In this document: piece after piece, positions 1 through 7,931 of the stretch
How positions within the stretch are numbered: position 1 is the stretch's first letter
How the letters are laid out: every line of letters begins with the position of its first letter
From: Paraflavitalea soli
Lineage (GTDB): Bacteria > Bacteroidota > Bacteroidia > Chitinophagales > Chitinophagaceae
Assembly (NCBI RefSeq): GCF_003555545.1
Contig: NZ_CP032157.1
Location: 2,856,546-2,920,545 of the forward strand
DNA: 64,000 bases
Direction: 5' to 3'
The notes under the pieces: model-generated
What the model was told of the DNA's origin: nothing
Seen by the model: the letters and a program-made list of their open reading frames with translations, nothing else
Databases searched by the model: none
Made by a program: the position numbers and the translations under genes

Positions 1-179
1 TAATAGTGTAGTTTAGCCTCCGGGCAAAAAGTATTGCGCGGGCTGTATTCCGACCTGGAAATGGAAGCCAGCAAACTCACCATTTCTTTATTAGGAACAT
101 TTTCATGCTCACACGAAGCGAACAGCAGCAGTATAACAATACCGACTGCCGCCCTGGACAAGGAGTAACACATAAACAT
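1..179 (-). CDS. Lipoprotein, N-terminal part (runs off left edge)
   Basis: An open frame on the minus strand starts at an ATG (177-179), with a second in-frame ATG at 171-173, and has no stop before the window ends. The first 25 residues form a classic lipoprotein signal: a short polar start, a hydrophobic run (VGIVILLLFAS) and a lipobox cysteine followed by Glu (LFASC-E). The mature part begins HENVPNKEMVSLL and then looks soluble. It is therefore probably exported and lipid-anchored in the periplasm or outer membrane. Only about 59 codons are visible, so no family can be given. It is followed upstream, on the same strand, by the membrane-anchored gene at 218, so the two may be co-transcribed. 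Confidence 0.6.
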   Translation of the reverse strand, partial: MFMCYSLSRAAVGIVILLLFASCEHENVPNKEMVSLLASISRSEYSPRNTFCPEAKLHY

Positions 180-217
180 AGGTTTATAGCAGGTAATTAA
201 ATGTAGATGCGGGTATG

Positions 218-766
218 CTATAAAACCTGGGGAGGTCTGTACCGGGCATTAATAAAAGGATGGATGAGCCGGGCAACCAGGTGGTAACGGGGGGAGCTGA
301 CTGGTTCGGCCAAACAGGAAAAACTAAACTGTAACTGGGGTTGATTGTATTCCGTAGTTATATTGATCTTCTTAACCAGCGGTTTGTCATTATTGTCTCT
401 TGAAGATCCACCGTTTACCTGTTTGGCATATTCATGCCGGGCATGGTAAAACCGGGTTTTGCTTTGATTGGGAAGGCAGAGCAGAAATAAAGTGTCATTG
501 CTCACTTTTCGCTTCACGTAATTGTAGTAAATGCCGTTGTACTCCATTTCGCCATTGATCCGTTCATATTCATTCCAGTTGGACAAATACGGCAAATGTA
601 AAGGCAACTTAACTTCGATCAGTTCGGCATCATTGTATTGCTTGTCGTCTAACTGCCGCACAAGTTGTTGATCAGACCGGGCAATGAAATAGTCAAATAA
701 GAGAGAATAGCCTGCAAGGTTGAACAGGTGAACGATAAGCAGCGTTATGGCAAGCAGCTTTTTCAG
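218..766 (-). CDS. Conserved small membrane-anchored protein, non-ATG start
   Basis: The open frame continues upstream of the first GTG (661) to an in-frame stop at 776-778, and this added stretch encodes a convincing signal anchor (KKLLAITLLIVHLFNLAGY). From memory, similar Chitinophagaceae proteins begin MKKLLAI at this point, so the true start should be the CTG at 764-766; no ATG is available. The product would be about 182 residues: one N-terminal membrane segment and a polar domain with RKVSNDTLFLLCLPNQ in the middle. No function is known to me. The missing ATG could mean a rare CTG start, a start-codon mutation, or a decaying gene. It lies between a lipoprotein gene and a small membrane gene on the same strand. 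Confidence 0.55.
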   Translation of the reverse strand: MKKLLAITLLIVHLFNLAGYSLLFDYFIARSDQQLVRQLDDKQYNDAELIEVKLPLHLPYLSNWNEYERINGEMEYNGIYYNYVKRKVSNDTLFLLCLPNQSKTRFYHARHEYAKQVNGGSSRDNNDKPLVKKINITTEYNQPQLQFSFSCLAEPVSSPRYHLVARLIHPFINARYRPPQVL

Positions 767-852
767 AACGAAAGTTTACTGAATATACCAAAATACAATC
801 AGAATACCCATTTTCGTTTTGAAAAAGCTGCTGCAGCAGTTAGGTGGTTAAC

Positions 853-1122
853 CTAAATAGCCGTTTTGCGGAAAGACCGCGCCTGGATGTACAAAAAGAG
901 TGTCACCACATTCAGCAGGAAAGTGCCTGCACCACAGGCCAACATCACATCTTTGTTGTCCAGATAGCCAAATACAGCCCAGCAAAGCGTAGCTGGCAGC
1001 ATCAACAACAGTAATCCAATGGAAAGAAAGCGGGCTTTTCTTCTCTTCAGTAGTCTGATCGATTGAAATAGCAAGAGGCTGCTAACAAGTGAATTGGCAA
1101 AAATAGCCACCAGGGTGTCCAT
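853..1122 (-). CDS. Small three-helix membrane protein, SemiSWEET-like
   Basis: This 89-residue protein has three hydrophobic segments (about residues 3-20, 33-53 and 62-82) separated by a basic loop (RLLKRRKARF). Length, topology and the order of an LP in helix 2, a CWAVFGYL motif and an Asn in helix 3 resemble SemiSWEET/PQ-loop sugar transporters, which work as dimers. The match is by layout only. A canonical PQ or PN pair is not obvious, so it may be another small membrane family. It starts with ATG and is preceded by an AT-rich leader on the minus strand, with divergent transcription from the AraC gene at 1219. Confidence 0.5.
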   Translation of the reverse strand: MDTLVAIFANSLVSSLLLFQSIRLLKRRKARFLSIGLLLLMLPATLCWAVFGYLDNKDVMLACGAGTFLLNVVTLFLYIQARSFRKTAI

Positions 1123-1218
1123 GATATTAGATTTTAGGGGTATAGGTAACGCGTTTATAAGCTTTTATCGCTGTTATATTTTTAGTAACTTCATCCCAAC
1201 AGGTAATCTTCACCAGCC

Positions 1219-2034
1219 ATGAAATACCAACAATTACCGCCACCCGGGCACCTGAAAGAATACATCAGTGCCTTTTGGACCCTGGAAGCGCCTGCTGACA
1301 GTACCACTCCACATTCGTTCCAAACCTTTGCTGATGGATGCCCCGGGCTCATTTTCCAAACGGTAGAACAAGGTTCTTTTTACCAGAATGACAAATTGTT
1401 ACCAGGCTTTTTCTTGTATGGCCAGGCTACTACACATGCCAGGATCCATGCTACAGGAAAATTGAGAGCTGTGGGCATTTTCCTTCGACCGAATGCATTA
1501 AAAGCTGTTTTTGGACTCAATGCCGGTATACTTACCGATACTTGCATGGATGCAAATACACTGGTGAGACCAGATGGATCTTCACTATCAGAACAATTGG
1601 TGAATACAACTTCGACTACCGGGCAAATTGAGATCATTTCATCCTGGATCAATACCCAGGCCGAAAGGAACAATTCTCGCAGGAACGACATGATGCATTA
1701 TGCCGTTTCCGAGATCGCTCGGTCAAAGGGAAATGTAGCTTTGAAAGGGTTACAGATTGAGATGCAATTATCCGAAAGAAGCTTTGAACGCAAATTCAAA
1801 GAATATATTGGGATTTCTCCTAAATTATTTTCAAGAATATGTCGCTTTCAGGCCTCATTGAAACAATTAAGGAACAACGACTTCTCCAAATTGTCAGATG
1901 TTGCTTTTGAAAATGAGTATGCCGATCAATCTCACTTTATCCGTGCCTTCAAAGAATTTGCGGGCTTCTCTCCTTTTCAATACCAGAAACAATCGCCGGA
2001 GGTCATTGAAAATCTTGCCACATTACTAAAATGA
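1219..2034 (+). CDS. AraC-family transcriptional regulator (DUF6597-type N-terminus)
   Basis: A 271-residue regulator. The N-terminal about 150 residues (starting YQQLPPPGHLKEYISAFWTL) match the cupin-like sensing domain usual in Bacteroidota AraC regulators of the DUF6597 group. The C-terminal about 100 residues carry the two helix-turn-helix units, seen in LQIEMQLSERSFERKFKEY and in FENEYADQSHFIRAFKEF followed by GFSPFQY. It would bind DNA in the cytoplasm and control a nearby or self promoter. Its ligand is not predictable. It is transcribed divergently from the small membrane gene at 853-1122 and convergently with the permease gene, so the divergent neighbour is a possible target. Confidence 0.85.
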   Translation: MKYQQLPPPGHLKEYISAFWTLEAPADSTTPHSFQTFADGCPGLIFQTVEQGSFYQNDKLLPGFFLYGQATTHARIHATGKLRAVGIFLRPNALKAVFGLNAGILTDTCMDANTLVRPDGSSLSEQLVNTTSTTGQIEIISSWINTQAERNNSRRNDMMHYAVSEIARSKGNVALKGLQIEMQLSERSFERKFKEYIGISPKLFSRICRFQASLKQLRNNDFSKLSDVAFENEYADQSHFIRAFKEFAGFSPFQYQKQSPEVIENLATLLK

Positions 2035-2064
2035 TCAAAGTGTACTTTTTATTGTAGACCATTT

Positions 2065-2093
2065 AAAAAAGAACCCCGGGGTCAACCCAGGGT
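2065..2093 (-). terminator. Intrinsic terminator of the permease gene
   Basis: On the minus strand an 8-bp stem (2073-2080 with 2086-2093, one G-T pair, 5-nt loop) is followed by a T-rich run opposite the A tract at 2065-2070. It lies 21 bases beyond the stop codon of the permease gene and between convergent genes. Confidence 0.65.
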
Positions 2094-2113
2094 CCTGAAA
2101 ATATATCTGGTCT

Positions 2114-4480
2114 TTACTCTGTCCTTAAACTTTTTACCGGATTGGCCAGCGCAGCCCGGATAGCCTGGTAGCTCACCGTAGCCAGCGCGATCAGCACCGA
2201 CACCAAACCCGCCAGGGCAAATACCCACCACTGAATAGGCACCCGGTAACTATAATCACTGAGCCAGCTACGCATAGCCCACCAGGCCACCGGCGAAGCC
2301 AGCACGAAGGAAATGAGCACCAGCGTCAGGAAATCCTTCAACAGCAAGGTAGCCAGTCCTGTAACAGAGGCTCCCAATACCTTACGTACCCCAATCTCCT
2401 TGATCCGGCTCTCTGCCATGTAAATGGCCAGACCAAATAAACCCAGGCAGGAAATGAAAATGGTGAGCCCGGCAAATAAACCAGCCAGCGTACCCGTACG
2501 CTTTTCATCTTCAAACTTCCGGGCAAACTCTTCATCCACAAACTTGAAGTCAAAGGGGTACTCCGGATTGTATTTATGGAAAATGGTCTCTGCCGTCTTG
2601 AGATTATTGGCAGTGGATCTATTGGCGTTAAACTTGATCAGGATCGTAGAGAACCAGGCCTTTCCCCCGGCAATCAGCATGGGCCGCGTAGGCTCATAAG
2701 GGTTGGTCAGAATAAAGTCCTTAATAACACCCACGATATGCCACTCCTTACCATTGTCCTTTACTATTTTACCAATAGGGTCCTTGAATTTCATCACTTT
2801 CAGGGCCGATTCATTGATGATCATACCCAGCGAGTCCGTAGGGAATTTCTTCAGGTCAAAATCACGCCCCTGTACAAATCGAAGGCCGGCTGTAGTACCC
2901 AGTCCTTCGTCCGCATTGTACCGGAAGAAGTCTGTCTTATCATTCGGGTCTTTCCCCTCCCACTCCTGGCCCCATCCATCACTCCAGCTTTCTGTAATGG
3001 GCGCACTGGTCTTGGTAACCGAAGAAGCCGTCCCTGTAGACAATAATTCCTGCCGGATCAGCTCAAAGTTCTTCTCAATATCCCCGGTGAAATTGTGGTA
3101 AATGAGGTTGTTTTTATCATACCCCGTTTGCCGGTTTTGCGCATAATCGATCTGCTGCTTAACGATGATCGTACAAATGATCAATATGATAGCAAAGGTA
3201 AATTGCAATACCACCAATACCTTCCTGGGAGCAACCAATGCCTGCGTTTTCTTGAAAGTGCCTTTCAGCACCTTCACCGGCTTAAAGGATGACAGGAAGA
3301 ACGCCGGATAGCTGCCTGCCAACAGGCCCGTAAACAATACAAACACTACACCGCCCACCCAGAACCAGGGACTTCCATAAGGCACATAGAGTCGTTTATC
3401 AGTCAGTGTATTAAATCCACCCAGACTGAGCTGTACCACTATGATTGCAAATACCCCCGCAATAAACGCCAGCAATATAGATTCACCAATGAACTGACTG
3501 ATCAGCGAAAACTTCTGGGCTCCTACCACTTTGCGGATGCCCACCTCTTTCGCACGTTTTTCACTGCGGGCCGTGCTGAGGTTCATAAAGTTGATACAGG
3601 CGATCAGCAGAATAAAGGCAGCTACTATACCAAACAGGCGCACAAAAGTGATCCGCCCTCCCCCATCTTCCTTACCATTTGTAAAGCTGGAATAGAGCCT
3701 CCATTTGCTCAATGGATACAGGAACATTTCCCACTTGGGCTCATCTTTTGCATACCGCTGCTTCATCACTTTTACCTTAGGAGCAGCAGAAGCCAGCGTA
3801 GCATTTTGTTTGAGTAATACATAAGTGCGCGTGCTGTTATTGCCCCAGTACTCGTCATCATCCCCCAAAAAGCGTTTATAGGCCCAGGGCACCAGGTATT
3901 CAGCCCGGCTAAACCGCGTATTGTTGGGCATGTCCTGCAGGATGCCCGTTACCGTAAAGTTTTCTTTATTATCGATCTTGATGATCTTGCCCATGGGCTC
4001 TTCCTTGCCAAATAATTTCCGGGCCAGCGTCTCCGTCAGCACAATAGAATGCATGTCCTTTAATACAAGCGCCGGGTTGCCTTTCAACAAAGGAAAAGTA
4101 AACACCTGCAGGAAGTTGGAATCTACCATATTCCCCCTTACCGTCAGCTTCTTATCGCCTACAGTAAAAAGAAAGTTGCTGCCCCAATCCACCCGCACAG
4201 CCGCCTCTACCTCAGGCAGGTCCCTTTCCAGCGTCCGTGCCAGTACTTTGGGTGTAGTATTCCAGCAGTTAAGCTCACCGCTGAACTCCGCCCGGTTCCA
4301 GGCTTCATAAATACGGTCCTTCTTTTCATGAAACTGGTCATAGCTGATCTCATTTTGGATCCATAGCAAGATAAGAATGGCGCTGGCCATCCCTACTACC
4401 AGTCCGGCAATATTGATAGCCGAAAATCCTTTGCTGCGCAGCAGGCCGCGCCAGGCGATCTTGAAGAAGTTTTTTATCAT
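2114..4480 (-). CDS. MacB/FtsX-type ABC transporter permease
   Basis: A 788-residue permease of the Bacteroidota type with two FtsX repeats. It begins with a membrane helix (FSAINIAGLVVGMASAILILLW) and a MacB-type periplasmic core domain (about 45-240). A three-helix FtsX domain with SEKRAKEVGIRKVVGA follows (about 285-420), then a second periplasmic domain and a second FtsX domain with RIKEIGVRKVLGAS near the C-terminus. Such proteins pair with an ATPase to pump antimicrobials or lipoproteins, or to act mechanically across the envelope. No ATPase gene adjoins it here, which is common for this family in Bacteroidota. Alone with its own terminator, it is likely monocistronic. Confidence 0.9.
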   Translation of the reverse strand: MIKNFFKIAWRGLLRSKGFSAINIAGLVVGMASAILILLWIQNEISYDQFHEKKDRIYEAWNRAEFSGELNCWNTTPKVLARTLERDLPEVEAAVRVDWGSNFLFTVGDKKLTVRGNMVDSNFLQVFTFPLLKGNPALVLKDMHSIVLTETLARKLFGKEEPMGKIIKIDNKENFTVTGILQDMPNNTRFSRAEYLVPWAYKRFLGDDDEYWGNNSTRTYVLLKQNATLASAAPKVKVMKQRYAKDEPKWEMFLYPLSKWRLYSSFTNGKEDGGGRITFVRLFGIVAAFILLIACINFMNLSTARSEKRAKEVGIRKVVGAQKFSLISQFIGESILLAFIAGVFAIIVVQLSLGGFNTLTDKRLYVPYGSPWFWVGGVVFVLFTGLLAGSYPAFFLSSFKPVKVLKGTFKKTQALVAPRKVLVVLQFTFAIILIICTIIVKQQIDYAQNRQTGYDKNNLIYHNFTGDIEKNFELIRQELLSTGTASSVTKTSAPITESWSDGWGQEWEGKDPNDKTDFFRYNADEGLGTTAGLRFVQGRDFDLKKFPTDSLGMIINESALKVMKFKDPIGKIVKDNGKEWHIVGVIKDFILTNPYEPTRPMLIAGGKAWFSTILIKFNANRSTANNLKTAETIFHKYNPEYPFDFKFVDEEFARKFEDEKRTGTLAGLFAGLTIFISCLGLFGLAIYMAESRIKEIGVRKVLGASVTGLATLLLKDFLTLVLISFVLASPVAWWAMRSWLSDYSYRVPIQWWVFALAGLVSVLIALATVSYQAIRAALANPVKSLRTE

Positions 4481-4631
4481 AAACGCTGGTTAACAGATTA
4501 TTCCTCTAAGTACGTTCGAGAAAAAAATATGTTACAGCCTTTCATCACTTTTTTAGCATCTGCCCCCTTTTTTAATCCAAATGTCAACGTTTATCCCACT
4601 TTATCGGGCTACGTATACAAAAGGTCTTTCT

Positions 4632-4679
4632 CCTTGCCTTGCTGCCTGGTTGCTCCGTTGCCTTGTTGCCTCGTTGCCT
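4632..4679. repeat. Degenerate 8-bp tandem repeat, six units
   Basis: Read on the minus strand, this stretch is six head-to-tail 8-bp units of the type AGGCAACG with one or two changes each. It begins directly after the stop codon of the amidase gene. Shorter arrays of the same unit occur at about 32254-32287 and 32721-32755. Confidence 0.75.
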
Positions 4680-4681
4680 TT

Positions 4682-7621
4682 TTATTGCACCAGGATCTTA
4701 AAGGTCTGCCGCCTGCCATCAGCATCCTGCACCGTCAGCCAATACATCCCTTTGGCAAGATTTGCCGCCGGCACCAGCACATCTCCGGAGCTGATCGCCT
4801 TGTAACTATCTTGAAATACCGTTTGTCCCTGCCCATTGGCCAGCTGCAGCCTGAAGGCCCCTACATTGCTCACCCGCAACCGGATCGTACTGGTGACCGG
4901 GTTTTCCAGTATATAAAACAGCGCTTTACCCGGAATTTCCGCCGGCTTCTGCGCTATCCGCGCTGTACTCCCCTGCAAATAAGTGGCCGATTGACAAATA
5001 AGGTTGTTCCGCACATTATCACTGGTGATCGCCTCTATAGGAAAGCCAAAGTACAATACATTAAAACTACCCTGGTAGCCCACACCGGCGCCGCCACCCG
5101 ATCCGCCTGAATAATTCAGTACCAGTTGTGATCCACCACTGACACTCACTACATCCGGAAAATCGACATCATAATACCCGTTAAATCCATTACCAAACGT
5201 GCCCGTAGTACCATTCAATAAAGCCGGTGTGCCCGTAAAATTATACGTACCCGCATCATCCCCTACATAAGTTGCTTTCAGGTAATTGTTAAAAAAACTA
5301 AGGTCTGCATTGGGCGAGGCCGCGCGGCCCAGGTCCCAACCGATCTCTGCCCCCGATATCATCAGGCGGCCACCACCATCCAGGTAGTTTTTGATCAGCA
5401 ACTTCTCCGTGGCATCCAGCGTTCGTTCAGTAGTACTTTCTTCCCCTACAAACCAATCTACCCCCACATAACTTCCCAGACTTACCACCCCGGCCCCTAC
5501 CGCCTCATTCTGCACTCCGTCAAAAGCAATATTGCAACTGCTAAAGCCATTGCCATGCTCCACCATATAAGCATAGTTGTTCATTTTATCCAGCACCATC
5601 CTGCGTACATTGCCCAATGCCGCACTTTCATTTTTCAGCAACAGCGCCGAAGCATCCAGCCGGTCAAATCCATCTACCAGCAGGTATTTGTCTGTTATTC
5701 CCGTGGCAGGTGTACGGGCAGCCACCACACTGGAAGCAAAAGATTCACCACCTGCATTATAAGCCGTTACTTTAAAGAAATAGGTAGTACCGGGTACACC
5801 ACTAAAAGTATAAGAGGTCGTAGCTACCTCTACCGGATTGCCATAGCCACGTCCATTTTCACTGATGTATACCCTGTACCCCGTGGCCGCATGTCCGTAA
5901 ATGCCGCCTGCAACAGGCGCTATCCAGCTCACCTGTATTTGTGAGCTGCCTGTATTTTTGGCTGCCAGCCTGGTAGGCTCTTCCGGTAAAAATACCAGCG
6001 GCACCCCATCCCGGTAACGAAAGAATTTCAGGATGCCTTTATAGATGGCCCGGGCTGCGATCCGGCGAAATTCCGGCGCTTTCAGGTCCGTAGCATCAGC
6101 TGCCAGATCATGAAAAGCCAGCTCCACCAGCGTACCCGGAATACTGTACAACTCCCGCAATTCCCCAAAATTGGCTTCCTTCACGCCGCGGTCAGTCCAG
6201 GTATTCCGCCATCCCGCCCGCAGGTCAGCAATGACTTGTTTGTGGATACTATCCCGCAGCTGCGTACTGCCCGATGTAATAGAAGGATTGGATCCCAATC
6301 CATTATAACGATATGTTTCTGTGCCTGTACCACCACCCGCATTCGTATGCAACGCTACATAGACCGCATTGTCAATTTCAGCAGATACTCCTTTTCCCAG
6401 TTCCCATTCAGCATACGTTGGCCGCACCGTTACATCTTCCCGGCATACCGGGTTGCCCTGGTACCGGGCATATTGCCGTGCCGACTCCTCAAACCGGGGC
6501 CTGCTGCTGGCCGATCCTCCATTCACACAATCCGGGTCGCCACCAATACCGCCACCCAATCGAACCGCATCGGCGATAATGGCCTGTCCCGCCTCGGCCG
6601 ATTGATTGCTGATGGCAACACTATAATTGCCTCCTGCAAAAAAGTAAAACTGCCCCAGGTAGATCCAGGTGTCCCCATGTACTTCCTGGTTTACCGTATA
6701 AGTAGCCGTACCGCCCGCATGCGTAATGGTATATTTTGTATCCGTTGTACGGTTGGCGCCACTGATAAAGCGTACCGACACCCAGTACAAACCACTGGTG
6801 GCCACCGTAGGCTTAAAGGTAGCAGTAGCCGTGGCAGTGGCAGCCGCCGTACTAAAACGGTACGTACCTCCATAACCTGCAATCGAGCCAGTCGACCAGG
6901 AACCTGTTTCCGTATAAGCAGGCGCCCCCTGATCATTGTTCACAATGATCTCACTGGTATTTATATCCCGCTCCCGCACACTCCATACATTCGCTCCCGC
7001 ATTCATCAGGTAATGCAATAAATAATAGTCTACCGTTTCGGCCGTAATAAAGTCTTCCACCAGCTGATTCGTAGTACCCCGTTGCGTAATAAAGCCCGTA
7101 CCCGTATTATGCCATCCATGGCCCGGGCTAAGCCACACCGTTTTACCCGTCAGTGCCCCCGTCACCCCCGGCTTGCCTCCGCCAGGGAAAATACGTGCCT
7201 GCGTTGGCCCCGCTTTACCCGCTATATCCGGAAAAGGATCATCGTTCTTCACTGCCCGGTATTTTACTAAGGGCAATTCGTTCACGAAATAATCCAGCGT
7301 TTTCCAGCTCTGTGATGCCTGCTCTCTGACCAATAAAACCACATTCCGGGTAGCCGTTTCTGTAGTCAGGTGTGCCAACAATTCGGTAAGCGTTTCTGAT
7401 TCCATCTCTCCCACATCTCCTTTATTAAAGCCTTTGTCCGTATTAAAATATACCTGCAGCAAGCCATCCGTTTTGGTAATACGGTCGGCCCGGAAACGGG
7501 CTGTCTGTCCGTCGCCGATCAGCTTATTAATATGCAATAAGAGGGTGGAATCATGCTGCGCAAGCGCAGCCGTGACTGGCAGTAAAAAACATACCAGCAG
7601 TAGGATGTTAGGTTTGCTCAT
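4682..7621 (-). CDS. Secreted N-acetylmuramoyl-L-alanine amidase-like protein with type IX secretion tail
   Basis: A large exported peptidoglycan hydrolase candidate of 979 residues from the ATG at 7621. That start is preferred over an upstream one because it gives a clean signal peptide (MSKPNILLLVCFLLPVTAA). The Amidase_3 zinc motifs are present but far apart: SPGHGWHNT near residue 164, HTNAGGG near 424 and LVELAFHD near 500. A golvesin/Xly-type beta-sandwich (about 235-365, ending AIIADAVRLGGG) is inserted between them. A fibronectin type III domain (about 555-640) and a flavodoxin-like or ThuA-like segment follow. The last about 75 residues are a type IX secretion sorting tail (GMYWLTVQDADGRRQTFK). 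It would act at the cell surface or outside the cell on peptidoglycan. Confidence 0.85.
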   Translation of the reverse strand: MSKPNILLLVCFLLPVTAALAQHDSTLLLHINKLIGDGQTARFRADRITKTDGLLQVYFNTDKGFNKGDVGEMESETLTELLAHLTTETATRNVVLLVREQASQSWKTLDYFVNELPLVKYRAVKNDDPFPDIAGKAGPTQARIFPGGGKPGVTGALTGKTVWLSPGHGWHNTGTGFITQRGTTNQLVEDFITAETVDYYLLHYLMNAGANVWSVRERDINTSEIIVNNDQGAPAYTETGSWSTGSIAGYGGTYRFSTAAATATATATFKPTVATSGLYWVSVRFISGANRTTDTKYTITHAGGTATYTVNQEVHGDTWIYLGQFYFFAGGNYSVAISNQSAEAGQAIIADAVRLGGGIGGDPDCVNGGSASSRPRFEESARQYARYQGNPVCREDVTVRPTYAEWELGKGVSAEIDNAVYVALHTNAGGGTGTETYRYNGLGSNPSITSGSTQLRDSIHKQVIADLRAGWRNTWTDRGVKEANFGELRELYSIPGTLVELAFHDLAADATDLKAPEFRRIAARAIYKGILKFFRYRDGVPLVFLPEEPTRLAAKNTGSSQIQVSWIAPVAGGIYGHAATGYRVYISENGRGYGNPVEVATTSYTFSGVPGTTYFFKVTAYNAGGESFASSVVAARTPATGITDKYLLVDGFDRLDASALLLKNESAALGNVRRMVLDKMNNYAYMVEHGNGFSSCNIAFDGVQNEAVGAGVVSLGSYVGVDWFVGEESTTERTLDATEKLLIKNYLDGGGRLMISGAEIGWDLGRAASPNADLSFFNNYLKATYVGDDAGTYNFTGTPALLNGTTGTFGNGFNGYYDVDFPDVVSVSGGSQLVLNYSGGSGGGAGVGYQGSFNVLYFGFPIEAITSDNVRNNLICQSATYLQGSTARIAQKPAEIPGKALFYILENPVTSTIRLRVSNVGAFRLQLANGQGQTVFQDSYKAISSGDVLVPAANLAKGMYWLTVQDADGRRQTFKILVQ

Positions 7622-7931
7622 ATTTGTTACAGTTAGTTTGTAACTAAACTTACTAAAAACAAACACAATTTCCATAGCATTCTTTTGCGGTTACACCGCC
7701 CTGTAATGCCAGTTAAAACCAGTAAAAACAACCGGCAACACCTGCTTTGGATGCGGTCACTCCGATAACCCATATTTCAGAGTCCTTGAAAATGAACCTT
7801 ATCAACCTATACACTAACCCTCCCCCGGCACTTGCGTTTTTTTGCAGTCTACCAACTCAAAAGAGTAAATACAAAGCTAAAGAGTGGATAAGTTCTTTAT
7901 TTTTGCGACCAATACCAAAGCTACCCGGGTC
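7622..7931. other. Divergent intergenic region, amidase / antiporter
   Basis: 310 bases between two divergent genes. The minus-strand side holds an imperfect palindrome (GTTTAGTTACAAACTAAC, 7631-7648) just upstream of the amidase start, a possible regulator site. The plus-strand side holds the -7 element described separately. I see no gene here. Confidence 0.4.
7898..7905 (+). promoter_or_regulatory. -7 promoter element TAnnTTTG of the antiporter gene
   Basis: TATTTTTG matches the Bacteroidota -7 consensus TAnnTTTG exactly and would start transcription near 7911. This gives a leader of about 20 bases before the ATG at 7932 and argues against the in-frame GTG at 7884 as the start. No clear -33 TTG was found at the usual spacing. 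Confidence 0.45.

Noticed and set aside
6110-7021. Long plus-strand frame of 303 codons
   Set aside because: It is antisense to the amidase gene, whose signal peptide, domains and sorting tail are unambiguous.
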